The translations under genes and the position numbers were made by a program. From Rhizobium sp. S152 (GTDB taxonomy: Bacteria; Pseudomonadota; Alphaproteobacteria; Rhizobiales; Rhizobiaceae), in the NCBI RefSeq assembly GCF_030380735.1, contig NZ_JAUDRZ010000030.1:332045-396044 (forward strand): a stretch of 64,000 bases of DNA, read 5' to 3'. The notes under the pieces were generated by a model. The model saw only the letters and a list, made by a program, of their open reading frames with translations. It was not told the DNA's origin and ran no database searches. Positions 20,901 to 29,438 of this stretch are shown piece after piece (the first letter of the stretch is position 1; each line of letters opens with the position of its first letter).

Positions 20901-21451
20901 ATGATGCCGTATTGCAAAAGATGCGTGTCCAGACCTTCGCTGATTTTTCCGCGGGGGTGAAACAGGGCGCCACCAATGCGCGTCTGGCCGGCACGGTGAT
21001 CTCCAAGCAGGAGCGCAAGACCCGCACCGGCAACAAGATGGGCATCATCGTCTTCTCCGATTCGTCGGGCCAGTTCGAAGCCGTCCTCTTCTCCGAGATG
21101 CTCAATCAGTATCGCGACATGCTGGAATCGGGAAAGTCCTTCGTCATCACGGCCACCGGCGAGGAGCGGCCCGAGGGAATCGGCCTTCGCATCCAGACGA
21201 TCCAATCGCTGGAGGAGAAGTCGCTGCAAATGCAGAAGGCGCTGCGCGTCTATGTCCGCGATTCCGGCCCCTTGCGCGCCGTGGCGGCCCACCTGAACGC
21301 CAGGGGTGACGGTCTCGTCTCGTTCATCGTCATCAAGGAGGACGGCAAGCGCGAAATCGAGGTCGAGCTTTCGAACAAATACCGGATCACGCCCGAGATC
21401 GCCGCCGCCATGCGCGCGGCACCCGGTGTCGTGGATGTCGAGTTGGTCTGA
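17951..21451 (+). CDS. dnaE: DNA polymerase III subunit alpha
   Basis: This is the replicative polymerase catalytic subunit, 1166 residues, standard for DnaE1. The N-terminal PHP domain starts at 'HLRVHSAYSLLEGA' (about residue 21). The catalytic Asp pair is D431 and D433 within PDFDIDF, after the 'PVGPGRGSGAGS' loop. Finger, beta-binding and helix-hairpin-helix regions follow, and an OB-fold region lies near residues 1010-1090 ('GTVISKQERKTRTGNKMG'). The gene stands alone on the plus strand and converges on the L,D-transpeptidase gene 3 bases after its stop. Confidence 0.97.
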   Translation: MAGAEKGETEGFIGGTPGFVHLRVHSAYSLLEGALPLKKILYKASGDSQPAVAITDTNNLFVALEFAQKAMDEGLQPIIGCQVSIDMEDGLETDRRGGQQALVKFPSLVLLSATDAGYERLVDLVSRAYLGGEGSGHGVHIRASWLDEIGTEGLIALTGASTGPIDMALRDGNRAQAEVRLLALKQRFGDRLYVELQRQGTYDRRHEQKVIGLAYEHDLPLVATNEAFFPTRDDYDAHDALMAVAHNAIVSDDSRFRLTPDHYLKSRAEMVKLFADLPEALDNTVEIARRCSFVLKTRKPILPRFTGATDDPEVAEREEALELRRQAEEGLDMRLATLGMSAGYEEKDYRERLEFELSVIERMKFPGYFLIVADFIKWAKQHDIPVGPGRGSGAGSLVAYALTITDVDPLRFSLLFERFLNPERVSMPDFDIDFCQDRREEVIRYVQRKYGREQVAQIITFGSLQARAALRDVGRVLEMPYGQVDKICKLVPNNPANPTPLSKAIEEEPKLQEEADKEPVVARLLDIAQKIEGLYRHASTHAAGIVIGDRPLSKLVPMYRDPRSDMPVTQFNMKWVEQAGLVKFDFLGLKTLTTLKVAVDFCRKRGIEVDLASIPLDDKLTYEMLSRGETVGVFQVESAGMRKALIGMRPDCIEDIIALVALYRPGPMENIPTYNARKHGEEEIESIHPTIDYLLKETQGVIVYQEQVMQIAQVLSGYSLGEADLLRRAMGKKIKAEMDQQRERFVVGAVKNGVSKPQADNIFELLAKFANYGFNKSHAAAYAIVSYQTAYMKAHYPVEFLAASMTLDMANTEKVNDFRQDAKRLDIEVIAPSVQTSFRHFQTGESRIYYALAALKGVGESAVDHIVEVRGDTPFASLEDFCLRIDPKQVNRRVLESLIFAGAFDCFSLDRAQLSAGLDRVLGYAQRAQENKLSGQSDIFGGALSSGPEKISLPTFAPWLPSERLLKEFQVLGFYLTAHPLDSYDAVLQKMRVQTFADFSAGVKQGATNARLAGTVISKQERKTRTGNKMGIIVFSDSSGQFEAVLFSEMLNQYRDMLESGKSFVITATGEERPEGIGLRIQTIQSLEEKSLQMQKALRVYVRDSGPLRAVAAHLNARGDGLVSFIVIKEDGKREIEVELSNKYRITPEIAAAMRAAPGVVDVELV

Positions 21452-21454
21452 CGA

Positions 21455-22699
21455 TCAACCGCGGGTGAGCGTGATGAAATCGGTACCCTTGCCGGTTTCA
21501 GGACCCAGGCCGGTGTCGGTGATCGTCAACGTCGAGCCCGGCGTCAGCATCGCGTCGATCCGCTGCCGCGTCTCCTCCGGTATACTTATCCGGCTAAGTG
21601 CATTGGTGATCGGCGTGCCTGAAATGATCGAGCTTTCCTGGCTGCCGATGCCCAGCCGCTTCATCGCCTGGCGCGACAGATTCTGCGCCAGCGTTACGCC
21701 GAGCCATTCGGCCGAACCGTCGGCATAGTTCACGCTATGGGCCGTGAAGAAGTGAGTGCCGAGCGCCAGCCCCGGGTTGTCGATTGTCACAGGCGCCTCG
21801 AAAACCGGATTGAATCCCTGTCGCACCATGATCACGCCATTCGGCGGCTCGCCCTTGCCAGCGGCTCGGTAGACGGCCTTGATCAGGCTGTCACTGATGA
21901 GTGATGTGCCGCTGCCCGGGGGCAGCGGGTGCTGCGTCTTGAAGTCGTTGATCGCCTGAACCGTCGCCGGGCCGAGATAGCCGTCGGCGTTGCCGACGTA
22001 GAAGCCAAGCTCGCTGAGATAGCTCTGGATGTCGACGATAGCCTCGCGCTGCGTGCGGCGGGTGATCAGCATGCGCACTGGCTGATCGTTGTCCGGCTCG
22101 ATGATCGGCTGCGTTTGCAGTCGGGGCATCGCGGCCTCGTTCATGGCGACCTGCACCGGTTCCTGGCCGATCGCCGGCCGAAGCTCGGCGTCGGACAACA
22201 GCGGCGCGGAGGCCGGCGCATGCGGGCTGAAGAGCGCCGGATGTTCGATCGGAACAGGGGTGAGTTCCGCGTCGGTGATGACAACAGGAACGCCCATCCC
22301 GGTCATCTTGTAGAGTTGCTTGGCGAATGCCGCAGGCATCCGCACGCAGCCATGCGACGCCGGATAACGCGGCACCGAGTTCGATTCATGAAGCGCGATG
22401 CCCGACCACGTTAGCCGCTGCATGAACGGCATCGGGGCCGCCGAATAGAGGTTGGACTCGTGATACTTCTGCTTCTCGATCACCGAGAAGATCCCGCTCG
22501 GCGTCGTGTGGCCGGTTTTTCCCGTCGAAACCTTCGAGGTCGCGACCACCTCCGCACCGTCATAGACGACCAGCGATTGCTTGTCCTTGGAGACGAAGAT
22601 CTGCAGCGCGCGGGCATCCGCGGCAAGCGCAGGGTGCACGAGTGCGGTGGCCGACAGCAAGCCGAGGCCGAAGACGAGACGCGAGAACATTTTAGCCAC
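21455..22699 (-). CDS. L,D-transpeptidase (YkuD domain) with peptidoglycan-binding domain
   Basis: This periplasmic enzyme is expected to form 3-3 cross-links in peptidoglycan or anchor proteins to it. The 414-residue protein has a signal peptide (cleavage after ALA at about 26), then a YkuD domain with His104, His116, Gly117 and the catalytic Cys118 in 'SHGCVRMP'. A peptidoglycan-binding_1 domain follows at about 215-275 ('IQSYLSELGFYVGNADGYLG'). Rhizobia grow polarly and rely heavily on such transpeptidases. dinB lies 82 bases upstream on the same strand. Confidence 0.92.
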   Translation of the reverse strand: MAKMFSRLVFGLGLLSATALVHPALAADARALQIFVSKDKQSLVVYDGAEVVATSKVSTGKTGHTTPSGIFSVIEKQKYHESNLYSAAPMPFMQRLTWSGIALHESNSVPRYPASHGCVRMPAAFAKQLYKMTGMGVPVVITDAELTPVPIEHPALFSPHAPASAPLLSDAELRPAIGQEPVQVAMNEAAMPRLQTQPIIEPDNDQPVRMLITRRTQREAIVDIQSYLSELGFYVGNADGYLGPATVQAINDFKTQHPLPPGSGTSLISDSLIKAVYRAAGKGEPPNGVIMVRQGFNPVFEAPVTIDNPGLALGTHFFTAHSVNYADGSAEWLGVTLAQNLSRQAMKRLGIGSQESSIISGTPITNALSRISIPEETRQRIDAMLTPGSTLTITDTGLGPETGKGTDFITLTRG

Positions 22700-22781
22700 C
22701 AGAAACGCAATACAAGAAGGCCAGCCTAGTGGGCGAAGTTTAAGGAAAACTTGAAATGCCGGGATGAGGCAGGCTCACATA

Positions 22782-24071
22782 TCAGTGATCGCGTTTGCCC
22801 CCGAAGGTATAGCCGGTCTGCACCGTGCCCTTGCCGAACTTGTCCCGCAGCTTGTCCATCGCCGCTTCCGCCGCTGCGCGCCTTCCGGATTGCACGTCGA
22901 TCAGATCAGGGGGGTCGGCCCTCGCAGGATCGCAGAGGTCCGTCACGCCGATGCCGATCAGCCGAAATTTCGTCCCGTCCGTCTCGCGCTCCAGAAGGTC
23001 TAGACCGGTGCGGAAAATCCTGTCGGCGAGTTGCGTCGGATCCTCCAGCTTCCTGTTGCGGGTGCGGGTTTTGAAGTCCGCGCTCTTCATCTTCAGGACG
23101 ACGGTATGGCCGGCAATCTCATCCTTCTTGAGCTTCCACGATACCTTTTCCGAGAGGTTGCGAAGGATCGGCACGAGCTCTTCGTATCGGCTGATATCGT
23201 CGAAGAAGGTGGTTTCCGCCGAGACGCTCTTCGCCGCCTCGTTCAGGTGCACTTCGCGGTCATCGATCCCGCGCGACAGGCGCGCCAGCCGCTGGCCCAT
23301 GCTGCCGTAGCGGCGCATCAGGTCCGTTTCCTCCATCGTCTGGAGTTGCCCGATGGTGCGGATGCCGTCGGCTTCGAGCGTTGCCGCAAACGCCTTGCCC
23401 ACACCCCAGATCGTTGTCACCGGCCGGGGAGCAAGAAAGGATACGGCTTCCTCCTGTCCGATGACGGAGAAGCCGCGCGGTTTCTGCAGGTCCGAGGCGA
23501 CCTTGGCGAGGAACTTGCAGTACGAAAGCCCGACGGAGACGGTGATCCCAAGTTCCTTCTCCACCCGCCGCGCAAACTTGGCGAGCGTCCGCGCCGGTGG
23601 ATCGTTGTGCAGCCGGGTCGTCCCCTCGAGCTCGAGAAAGGCCTCGTCGATCGACAGCGGCTGGACCAGCGGCGTCAGCTCCTGCATCAGCGCCCGCACC
23701 TCGCGCCCGACCTTGGCGTATTTCTCCATGTTGGGGCTGATCACTACCGCCTGCGGGCAGGCCTCCAGCGCCTTGAACATCGGCATCGCCGAGCGGACGC
23801 CGTGGATGCGGGCGATATAGCAGGCGGTCGAGACAACCCCGCGTTTGCCGCCGCCGATGATGACCGGCTTGTCGGCAAGCTCCGGGTTGTCACGCTTCTC
23901 CACCGACGCATAGAAGGCATCGCAATCGATATGCGCCAGCGTCAGCTCGTAGAGCTCTTTATGTCTCACCAAGCGCGGGCTGCCGCAGGCGGCGCAACGA
24001 CGCGTTTCCGCCATCTGCTCGGCAAGGCAGTCGCGACAGAAGCCGGGCGTCTTGTCAGGTGAGGCGATCAT
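22782..24071 (-). CDS. dinB: DNA polymerase IV with N-terminal zinc-finger-like extension
   Basis: This Y-family translesion polymerase has motifs '[13 protein letters not shown]' and 'SIDEAFLE' carrying the catalytic acidic residues. The little-finger domain is C-terminal. From the ATG at 24071 the product is 429 residues. Before the polymerase core lies a Cys12/Cys15...Cys26/Cys29 cluster, which looks like a small zinc ribbon absent from E. coli DinB. An upstream in-frame ATG at 24101 is possible; neither start has a strong ribosome-binding site. Rhizobia carry several dinB paralogues, and this zinc-ribbon form is one I recognise from them. Confidence 0.92.
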   Translation of the reverse strand: MIASPDKTPGFCRDCLAEQMAETRRCAACGSPRLVRHKELYELTLAHIDCDAFYASVEKRDNPELADKPVIIGGGKRGVVSTACYIARIHGVRSAMPMFKALEACPQAVVISPNMEKYAKVGREVRALMQELTPLVQPLSIDEAFLELEGTTRLHNDPPARTLAKFARRVEKELGITVSVGLSYCKFLAKVASDLQKPRGFSVIGQEEAVSFLAPRPVTTIWGVGKAFAATLEADGIRTIGQLQTMEETDLMRRYGSMGQRLARLSRGIDDREVHLNEAAKSVSAETTFFDDISRYEELVPILRNLSEKVSWKLKKDEIAGHTVVLKMKSADFKTRTRNRKLEDPTQLADRIFRTGLDLLERETDGTKFRLIGIGVTDLCDPARADPPDLIDVQSGRRAAAEAAMDKLRDKFGKGTVQTGYTFGGKRDH

Positions 24072-24168
24072 CGTGAGAACAAATATTGAACATCGCGACA
24101 ATACGCCCTAACTTCGCGAGTCTCAAGACCGGATGCGAGATGGCCGCGACATATCCCCGGCGCTGGCT

Positions 24169-24834
24169 CTAGCTCTGAGAAGCCGCGGCCGGCGTCGCGG
24201 CAAAGTGCCGGCGCAGCAATGCCTCGGCATGCGGCCAATCGGAGGCCTGCAGGATGGCGCCGATTGGGGGCGGTGCGAAAGGCCTGAAGTCGGCATTGGC
24301 GATCATGTTGAGCAGCAGGCAGTCCGGAACATGATCGGCCACCGAAAGGAGATTGCGTTGTATATCGTCGATAAATGCAACGGGCAGGCCTCTCCGGTCG
24401 TGCAGCCTGGCGACGATCGGACCTTTGGGCTCTTCGGAGGCGATCATGTCGAAGTGCAGGTCGAAGCGATCCAGAAGTCTGCGGCGCACGCCCTGATGAC
24501 GCGGCGGCATGGCCGTCAGGAACACGATGTCGGCATCGGCAGACAGGGCGTGCAACGTCTCGACCGCGCGCTCCGCCGGCTTCTGCCACAGGTCCTGCGT
24601 CTCGAAGAACATGTCGTGAAAGGCCTTGAACTGCTCCCTGTCCATTTCGCGGCCATCGAGCCGGGACACGATGTTGCCGTGGAGGCGGAAGGAACGAGGC
24701 AGAAGATCGTATTCGTGCGATCGCAGGAAGTCGGTGAGCGGCGTCAGGAATTCCAGCACCACCTCGTCGATATCGCAGACGATCAGCGGCCGGTCTCCGA
24801 GACGGATCTGCCTGGGATCGGTCGCCACCTCCAT
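24169..24834 (-). CDS. HAD-like hydrolase of unknown substrate
   Basis: The 221-residue protein has a HAD phosphatase motif I 'VCDIDEVVLEF' with Asp21 and Asp23, a motif II-like 'VFLTAMPP' and a motif IV-like 'AFIDDIQRN'. This suggests a phosphatase or phosphotransferase, probably cytoplasmic. ATG 24834 is chosen because the longer frame runs into the upstream DUF3572 gene. Together the two genes form a small minus-strand pair, divergent from divK. The substrate cannot be inferred. Confidence 0.75.
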   Translation of the reverse strand: MEVATDPRQIRLGDRPLIVCDIDEVVLEFLTPLTDFLRSHEYDLLPRSFRLHGNIVSRLDGREMDREQFKAFHDMFFETQDLWQKPAERAVETLHALSADADIVFLTAMPPRHQGVRRRLLDRFDLHFDMIASEEPKGPIVARLHDRRGLPVAFIDDIQRNLLSVADHVPDCLLLNMIANADFRPFAPPPIGAILQASDWPHAEALLRRHFAATPAAASQS

Positions 24835-24836
24835 GC

Positions 24837-25145
24837 TCAGTACTCCCCGGAACCGAGCCCGGGCGGCGAAAAATGCAGCCAGGCGGCGTTCAGCGTCTCC
24901 GGCGGTGTGCCGGTCGCCTCGCAAAAGGCAAGCGCCGTCGGCTCATGGTTCATGAGGAAATCCATCATGCCGGAGAGAAAGCCCGGATCGTTGAAAACGT
25001 TTCGCACCTGCGCGGGCTCGACACCCGTCAAAGCCAGGAAGCGTCCGAACAGATCGGGATCGTTCGCGAGCCAGCCGAGAACGGCGATGGCTGTTTGCTG
25101 CGGGTCGGCAGCGTTTACCTTGGAGGTCTTGAAGTTGCTTTGCAT
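24837..25145 (-). CDS. DUF3572 family protein
   Basis: This 102-residue cytoplasmic protein is mostly helical ('AIAVLGWLANDPDLFGRFLALTG' is the core) and resembles DUF3572, a family of unknown function. In rhizobia it is commonly found next to divK, as here. It is divergent from divK with about 130 bases between the starts. Its stop lies two bases before the HAD-like gene, so the two are probably cotranscribed. Confidence 0.82.
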   Translation of the reverse strand: MQSNFKTSKVNAADPQQTAIAVLGWLANDPDLFGRFLALTGVEPAQVRNVFNDPGFLSGMMDFLMNHEPTALAFCEATGTPPETLNAAWLHFSPPGLGSGEY

Positions 25146-25277
25146 TTCTCGGCGTAATTTACCTATTTTTCAACTAAATACCGATAGTTTGCGACGATCG
25201 GTTTCTTCGAGCCGTGCCTCCGCGTGCTTTCTCTCGAGCGGTGGAGCGGTTGCCAGAACGGACTTAGGACGCGTGTC

Positions 25278-25649
25278 ATGCCCAAACAGGTGATGATTGT
25301 AGAAGATAACGAGCTGAACATGAAGCTCTTTCGCGACCTGATCGAGGCGTCCGGCTACACCACGATCCAGACGCGCAATGGTATGGAAGCGCTGGACCTT
25401 GCCCGCAAGCATCGGCCGGACCTGATCCTCATGGATATCCAGCTCCCCGAGGTGTCCGGGCTCGAAGTCACCAAGTGGCTGAAGGAGGATGACGAGCTGC
25501 ACGTCATTCCCGTCATCGCTGTTACAGCTTTTGCAATGAAGGGCGACGAGGAGCGCATCCGCCAGGGTGGATGCGAGGCCTATGTTTCCAAGCCGATTTC
25601 AGTTCCGAAATTTATCGAGACGATCAAGACCTATCTGGGCGATGCCTGA
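25278..25649 (+). CDS. divK: cell-cycle response regulator DivK
   Basis: This single-domain receiver of 123 residues acts in the PleC/DivJ-DivK-DivL-CckA pathway that controls CtrA activity and asymmetric division. The acidic pocket 'VEDNE' is at residues 8-12, the phosphoacceptor is Asp53 and the conserved Lys lies in 'YVSKPIS'. ATG 25278 is chosen to match the normal DivK N-terminus ([11 protein letters not shown]). The frame continues upstream without family similarity. pleD follows after 18 bases in the same operon, the classical alphaproteobacterial arrangement. Confidence 0.96.
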   Translation: MPKQVMIVEDNELNMKLFRDLIEASGYTTIQTRNGMEALDLARKHRPDLILMDIQLPEVSGLEVTKWLKEDDELHVIPVIAVTAFAMKGDEERIRQGGCEAYVSKPISVPKFIETIKTYLGDA

Positions 25650-25667
25650 CGCATCGGAAAGAAGCCA

Positions 25668-27038
25668 ATGACCGCGCGAATTCTGGTGGTTGATGATATC
25701 CCGGCCAATGTGAAGCTGCTTGAAGCGCGGCTGGTGGCCGAGTATTTCGACGTGCTGACCGCCGCCGACGGCTACCAGGCGCTGGCGATTTGCGAGAAGA
25801 ATCAGGTTGACCTCGTCCTGCTCGACATCATGATGCCAGGCATGGACGGCTTCGAGGTCTGCGAGCGCCTGAAGGCCAATCCAAAGACCGCGCATATTCC
25901 TGTCGTCATGGTCACGGCTCTGGATCAGCCGACTGATCGCGTGCACGGCCTTCGCGTCGGCGCCGACGATTTTCTGACCAAGCCGGTCAACGATCTGCAG
26001 CTGATTTCGCGCGTTAAGAGCCTGCTTCGCCTGAAGACATTGAGCGACGAATTGCGCATTCGTGCCGAGACGGCACAGACCATGGGCATCGACGAACTGC
26101 TGCGCACGAGCGAAGGGCGGGGCGAGGATGCCGGTCAGATCCTTTTGGTTGATGGTCGCGCCAATTCGCAGGAACGCATCGTCAAGGCGCTTAAACCGAT
26201 CGCTGATGTATCGGCCATCTCCGACCCGCAGGCCGCGATTTTCGAGGCCTCGGAGCACCCTTTCGAGCTGGTGATCGTCAACGCTAACTTCGAGGATTAC
26301 GATCCGCTCCGTCTCTGCTCGCAGCTCCGCTCGCTGGAGCGCACCCGCTTTCTGCCGATCCTGATCATCACGGAGCAGGGCGATGACGCGATGGTCGTCC
26401 GCGCGCTCGAACTTGGCGTCAACGACTACATCGTCCGTCCGGTCGACCCCAACGAACTGGTGGCCCGCAGTCTCACCCAGATGCGCCGCAAGCGCTACAA
26501 CGATCGCCTGCGGGCAAGCGTCAAGGAAACGATCGAGCTCGCCGTCACTGATCCGCTGACCGGCCTCAGCAACAGGCGCTACCTCGACAATCACCTGAGC
26601 ACGCTCTTCAATCGCTCTATGGCCCGCGGCCGGCCGCTGTCGGTGCTGCTGACCGATATCGACCGCTTCAAGCTGGTGAACGACACCTACGGCCACGACG
26701 CGGGCGATGATGTGCTTCGCGAGTTCGCAAGTCGCATCCGCTCGACGGTGCGCGGCGCCGACTTGGCTTGCCGCTACGGTGGCGAGGAATTCGTGGTGGT
26801 CATGCCCGACACGTCACCAGAGGTGGCCGCAGCCGTTGCCGAGAGACTGCGGGCGGCTGTCGAGACGGCGCCCTTTGTGCTCAAGCCTTCGGGGCAGGAG
26901 TTGCATATGACGGCCTCCTTCGGAATCTCCTCGCGGATAGCTTCCGTCATTACGCCGGGGCAATTGATGAAGCAGGCCGATCTCGCGCTCTACGAGGCAA
27001 AGAACGGCGGCCGGAACAGGGTCGTGGCGGCGGCCTGA
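25668..27038 (+). CDS. pleD: diguanylate cyclase response regulator PleD
   Basis: This response regulator makes cyclic di-GMP and couples phosphorylation to the motile-to-sessile transition. The 456 residues comprise a receiver with phosphoacceptor Asp53, a second degenerate receiver-like adaptor (about 138-290) and a C-terminal GGDEF domain. The active-site motif is GGEEF. An RGAD inhibitory-site motif (RxxD) sits five residues before it, so product inhibition is expected. It is cotranscribed with divK. Confidence 0.96.
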   Translation: MTARILVVDDIPANVKLLEARLVAEYFDVLTAADGYQALAICEKNQVDLVLLDIMMPGMDGFEVCERLKANPKTAHIPVVMVTALDQPTDRVHGLRVGADDFLTKPVNDLQLISRVKSLLRLKTLSDELRIRAETAQTMGIDELLRTSEGRGEDAGQILLVDGRANSQERIVKALKPIADVSAISDPQAAIFEASEHPFELVIVNANFEDYDPLRLCSQLRSLERTRFLPILIITEQGDDAMVVRALELGVNDYIVRPVDPNELVARSLTQMRRKRYNDRLRASVKETIELAVTDPLTGLSNRRYLDNHLSTLFNRSMARGRPLSVLLTDIDRFKLVNDTYGHDAGDDVLREFASRIRSTVRGADLACRYGGEEFVVVMPDTSPEVAAAVAERLRAAVETAPFVLKPSGQELHMTASFGISSRIASVITPGQLMKQADLALYEAKNGGRNRVVAAA

Positions 27039-27382
27039 AGAGCTGGAGCCCCAGCTAATCCACAGGATTCCCGGTTACGACCGGAGGTTTAAGCCTTGCG
27101 AGGCAAGCCATATCGTTGCCAAGTAGCTGCAAATCAAACCCGGCTATCTGCCCGTTCCCTCGCTGCGGAAACAAGCATTTCCTGCAGCTATCACCGAAAA
27201 TTGTGAGATACGATCATCTTTTCGCCCGTGCTAACGGCGCACACGGTCAGCGAAAGCTTCGCCGGCTGGCGAGATGACGAAAATATTATTGAGATTTATT
27301 GGATGCGAGTACGGTCGCATGTGTACTATTCTTAGCCATTTGGATGACAACGCCGTTAAAAAGGCGTGCCAAAATTGTACTT

Positions 27383-27390
27383 TTAACCAT
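27383..27390 (+). promoter_or_regulatory. possible CtrA half-site
   Basis: TTAACCAT matches the CtrA recognition half-site known from alphaproteobacteria. It sits in the AT-rich stretch between pleD and the small-RNA candidate. A single 8-mer can occur by chance, so this is only suggestive. Confidence 0.3.
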
Positions 27391-27499
27391 GAAATCAAGC
27401 TGATAATTCTCACCCTTAAGAATTTGTTGATTTTCTTTCTATTTTGCGCAAATTATCGGCTCAGACGAAAAGAATACTTCGTCGCGGAATTCCGATACC

Positions 27500-27655
27500 C
27501 CATGATGCTCAGGTCCGCCGCATCTCCTGGGTCGTGGGGTCGGTCGGCTGGTACGCAACATCAGCGGTTCCTCGTGCCGCGTTGCATGCTGGCCGACCCC
27601 CTTTCAAGAAAACGCCGTCTGCCCGATGATGCGGGCAGGCGGCGTTTTTGTTTTT
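27500..27655 (+). ncRNA. structured small RNA candidate between pleD and rpmG (alpha-r9-like)
   Basis: No convincing gene lies between 27039 and 27734. Within this gap GGTCGGCTGGTA at 27542-27553, followed after one mismatch by GCAAC at 27555-27559, pairs with 27581-27598. This gives a long hairpin capped by GCGG/CCGC around a TTCCTCGTG loop. A strong intrinsic terminator (27611-27645 plus T-rich tail) follows. A CTCCT at 27525-27529 and the TTCCTC loop could base-pair with Shine-Dalgarno sequences. I recall the conserved rhizobial sRNA family alpha-r9 (Smr9C) from a pleD-rpmG context; this is memory, not checked. The 5' end is approximate; a TTGATT/AAATTA promoter-like pair lies near 27427-27455. 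Upstream 27039-27499 holds nothing else clear. Confidence 0.6.
27611..27652 (+). terminator. intrinsic terminator of the small RNA candidate
   Basis: A near-perfect 14-bp stem, 27611-27624 with 27632-27645, is followed by a T-rich tail (TTTTGTTTTTT). It points right on the plus strand, where no protein gene precedes it within 500 bases. This supports a separate transcript. Confidence 0.85.
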
Positions 27656-27680
27656 TCCTGTCCTCCCCGGCATTCGGGCA

Positions 27681-27717
27681 TAAAAAAAGCGCGCAGCCAT
27701 GTGGCGCGCGCTTTTGA
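27681..27717 (-). terminator. terminator of rpmG
   Basis: On the minus strand AAAAGCGCGC (27715-27706) pairs with GCGCGCTTTT (27694-27685), and more T residues follow. It lies 18 bases after the rpmG stop codon. Confidence 0.85.
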
Positions 27718-27734
27718 AGTCCGGAGATCAAGAA

Positions 27735-27902
27735 TTACTTGATCTTGGTTTCCTTGAACTCGACGTGCTTGCGCGCGATCGGGTCGTACTTGGTCTTCGT
27801 CATCTTGTCCGTCATCGTACGGCTGTTCTTCGTCGTGACGTAGAAAGAACCTGTGTCGGCTGTCGACAGCAGCTTGATTTTGATTGTTGTAGCCTTGGCC
27901 AT
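27735..27902 (-). CDS. rpmG: 50S ribosomal protein L33
   Basis: This 55-residue basic ribosomal protein begins [18 protein letters not shown] and includes 'FYVTTKNSR' and '[14 protein letters not shown]', diagnostic of L33. It lacks the CxxC pairs of zinc-binding L33 forms, so it is the zinc-independent type. It is a single-gene unit with its own terminator. The MFS transporter gene upstream is separated by about 90 bases. Confidence 0.96.
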   Translation of the reverse strand: MAKATTIKIKLLSTADTGSFYVTTKNSRTMTDKMTKTKYDPIARKHVEFKETKIK

Positions 27903-27995
27903 GGTCGTCCTGCCTTTAATAAAATGAAAGCCGTGGAAGGCCGGATAGGCTCCACGGCAAATTCTGGCGCGAAACTACGAATCTAGCTCGAAAAG

Positions 27996-29180
27996 TCAAG
28001 CCCGCTTTCCAATGAAAAGAAGTCTTGCGGCCGAAAGCAGCGCATAAACGCCGAAGAACGCGGCAATCGCCCAGGCAAAACCGTTGTTGCCGGCCACATC
28101 GATCGCGGCGCCGATGACCTGCGGCCCTGCAACGGTGCCGACGGCGTAACAGAAAACGAAGGCGGCGTTGGCTGCGGCAAGGTCCGAGCCGGTCAGCCGC
28201 GAGCCCAGATGGCTGAGACCGACCGTGTAGAGACCGGCAACGCAGCCGCCCCAGAAGAGCAGCACACCGGCCATCAGCACCCAGCTGTGGACCAGGAACG
28301 GCAGCATCAGCGAGCCGATCAGGCCCATGAACGCCATGCCCGCCAGAAGCACGCGCTTGTCCTTGATGCGATCCGAAAGCAGCCCGACCGGGATCTGGAA
28401 GATCATGTTGCCGATCCCCATCACCGTCAGCAGTAGTGCCGCCTGCGATTCGGTGAAGGAGGCCCGCACCGCATAGATCGGAAACAGCGCAAGCCCGCCC
28501 GCCTCGACCGCGCCGAAAATGAAGACGGCTGCGGTCGCGCTCGGCACCAGAAAGACGTAGCGCATGAAATGCAGTTCCGGCTTCTCTTCCAGTACCGGGC
28601 TCTCGTAGCGGGCGATGAAGATGGGGATGGCGGCGACGAGGATCGCGCAGGCGCCGACCGCGAAGGGCAGAATGCCGTCGCTGCCCAGGATGGAAAACAG
28701 CAGCGGTCCCGCTGCGAAACCGAGCGACAGGACGGTCGCGTATATTCCGAGCACAAAGCCGCGCTTGGACGGCGGGGAGGCGGCGTTGATCCAGAACTCC
28801 GAAAGGATGAACAGCGTCGTCGTCGCGCCGTGGAAGGCAAATCGCAACGGAAACCACATCCAGAAGTCCATCGCGTAGTAAAAGCCGATAGCACTAACGG
28901 CGGAGACCAGCACGGCCCACATCATCGTTTGCGCGACGCCATAGGCATGAGCGAGCTTGGTGGTGATCGGTGCGGCCACCATGGCCGCAATACCGGCCAT
29001 CGCCGTGTTGAGCCCGATCAGCGTTGATGGAATGCCGCGCTTTTCAAGAATGATGCTGAGAAGGGGAAGCCCCAGGCCGATCGCGATCCCGACCGCCGAG
29101 ATCGCCGAAACAGCTGCCACCAGTGAAGGCCAATGAATTTCTTCGACATCGCCCGGTGTGCCGTTTCGCGGCTGAGACAT
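27996..29180 (-). CDS. MFS transporter
   Basis: This 394-residue inner-membrane protein has about 12 hydrophobic helices in two halves. The loop 'GLLSDRIKDKRVLL' after helix 8 resembles the MFS loop motif that usually follows helix 2, and the first half has 'TTKLAHAYG' at that place. It looks like the YcaD-type group of unknown substrate. The start is ATG 29180. About 258 bases separate it from the DUF983 gene; I see no gene in that stretch. Confidence 0.85.
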   Translation of the reverse strand: MSQPRNGTPGDVEEIHWPSLVAAVSAISAVGIAIGLGLPLLSIILEKRGIPSTLIGLNTAMAGIAAMVAAPITTKLAHAYGVAQTMMWAVLVSAVSAIGFYYAMDFWMWFPLRFAFHGATTTLFILSEFWINAASPPSKRGFVLGIYATVLSLGFAAGPLLFSILGSDGILPFAVGACAILVAAIPIFIARYESPVLEEKPELHFMRYVFLVPSATAAVFIFGAVEAGGLALFPIYAVRASFTESQAALLLTVMGIGNMIFQIPVGLLSDRIKDKRVLLAGMAFMGLIGSLMLPFLVHSWVLMAGVLLFWGGCVAGLYTVGLSHLGSRLTGSDLAAANAAFVFCYAVGTVAGPQVIGAAIDVAGNNGFAWAIAAFFGVYALLSAARLLFIGKRA

Positions 29181-29438
29181 CTATCAATCCTTAAAGAGCC
29201 AACGCGGAGAATCGCGCGCGGTCGAGCACATGGGAAGGCATGAGCGTGCCGAAGCCAAATGACGGACTGTGCTTTACAAGATGAACGGCGCCGGCGGCAA
29301 GAACCTGAATGATGTCGGCTATCTTCATTCGGCGATATGCTTACCGTGTACGAGAGGTGACGCCGCACGATGAGGCGCTTTGTATGAGCGCCCCACTACA
29401 CGTGAAATGTGTCGGCAAGGTGAATGGTGGAAAGGCAC

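Noticed and set aside
24068-24589. 173-codon minus-strand frame overlapping the HAD-like gene
   Set aside because: The HAD motifs lie in the other frame; this one is Arg/Ala-rich without features.
27274-27717. 147-codon plus-strand frame in the pleD-rpmG gap
   Set aside because: It runs across the sRNA hairpin and two terminators, has no ribosome-binding site and shows an unrelated AT-rich then GC-rich composition.
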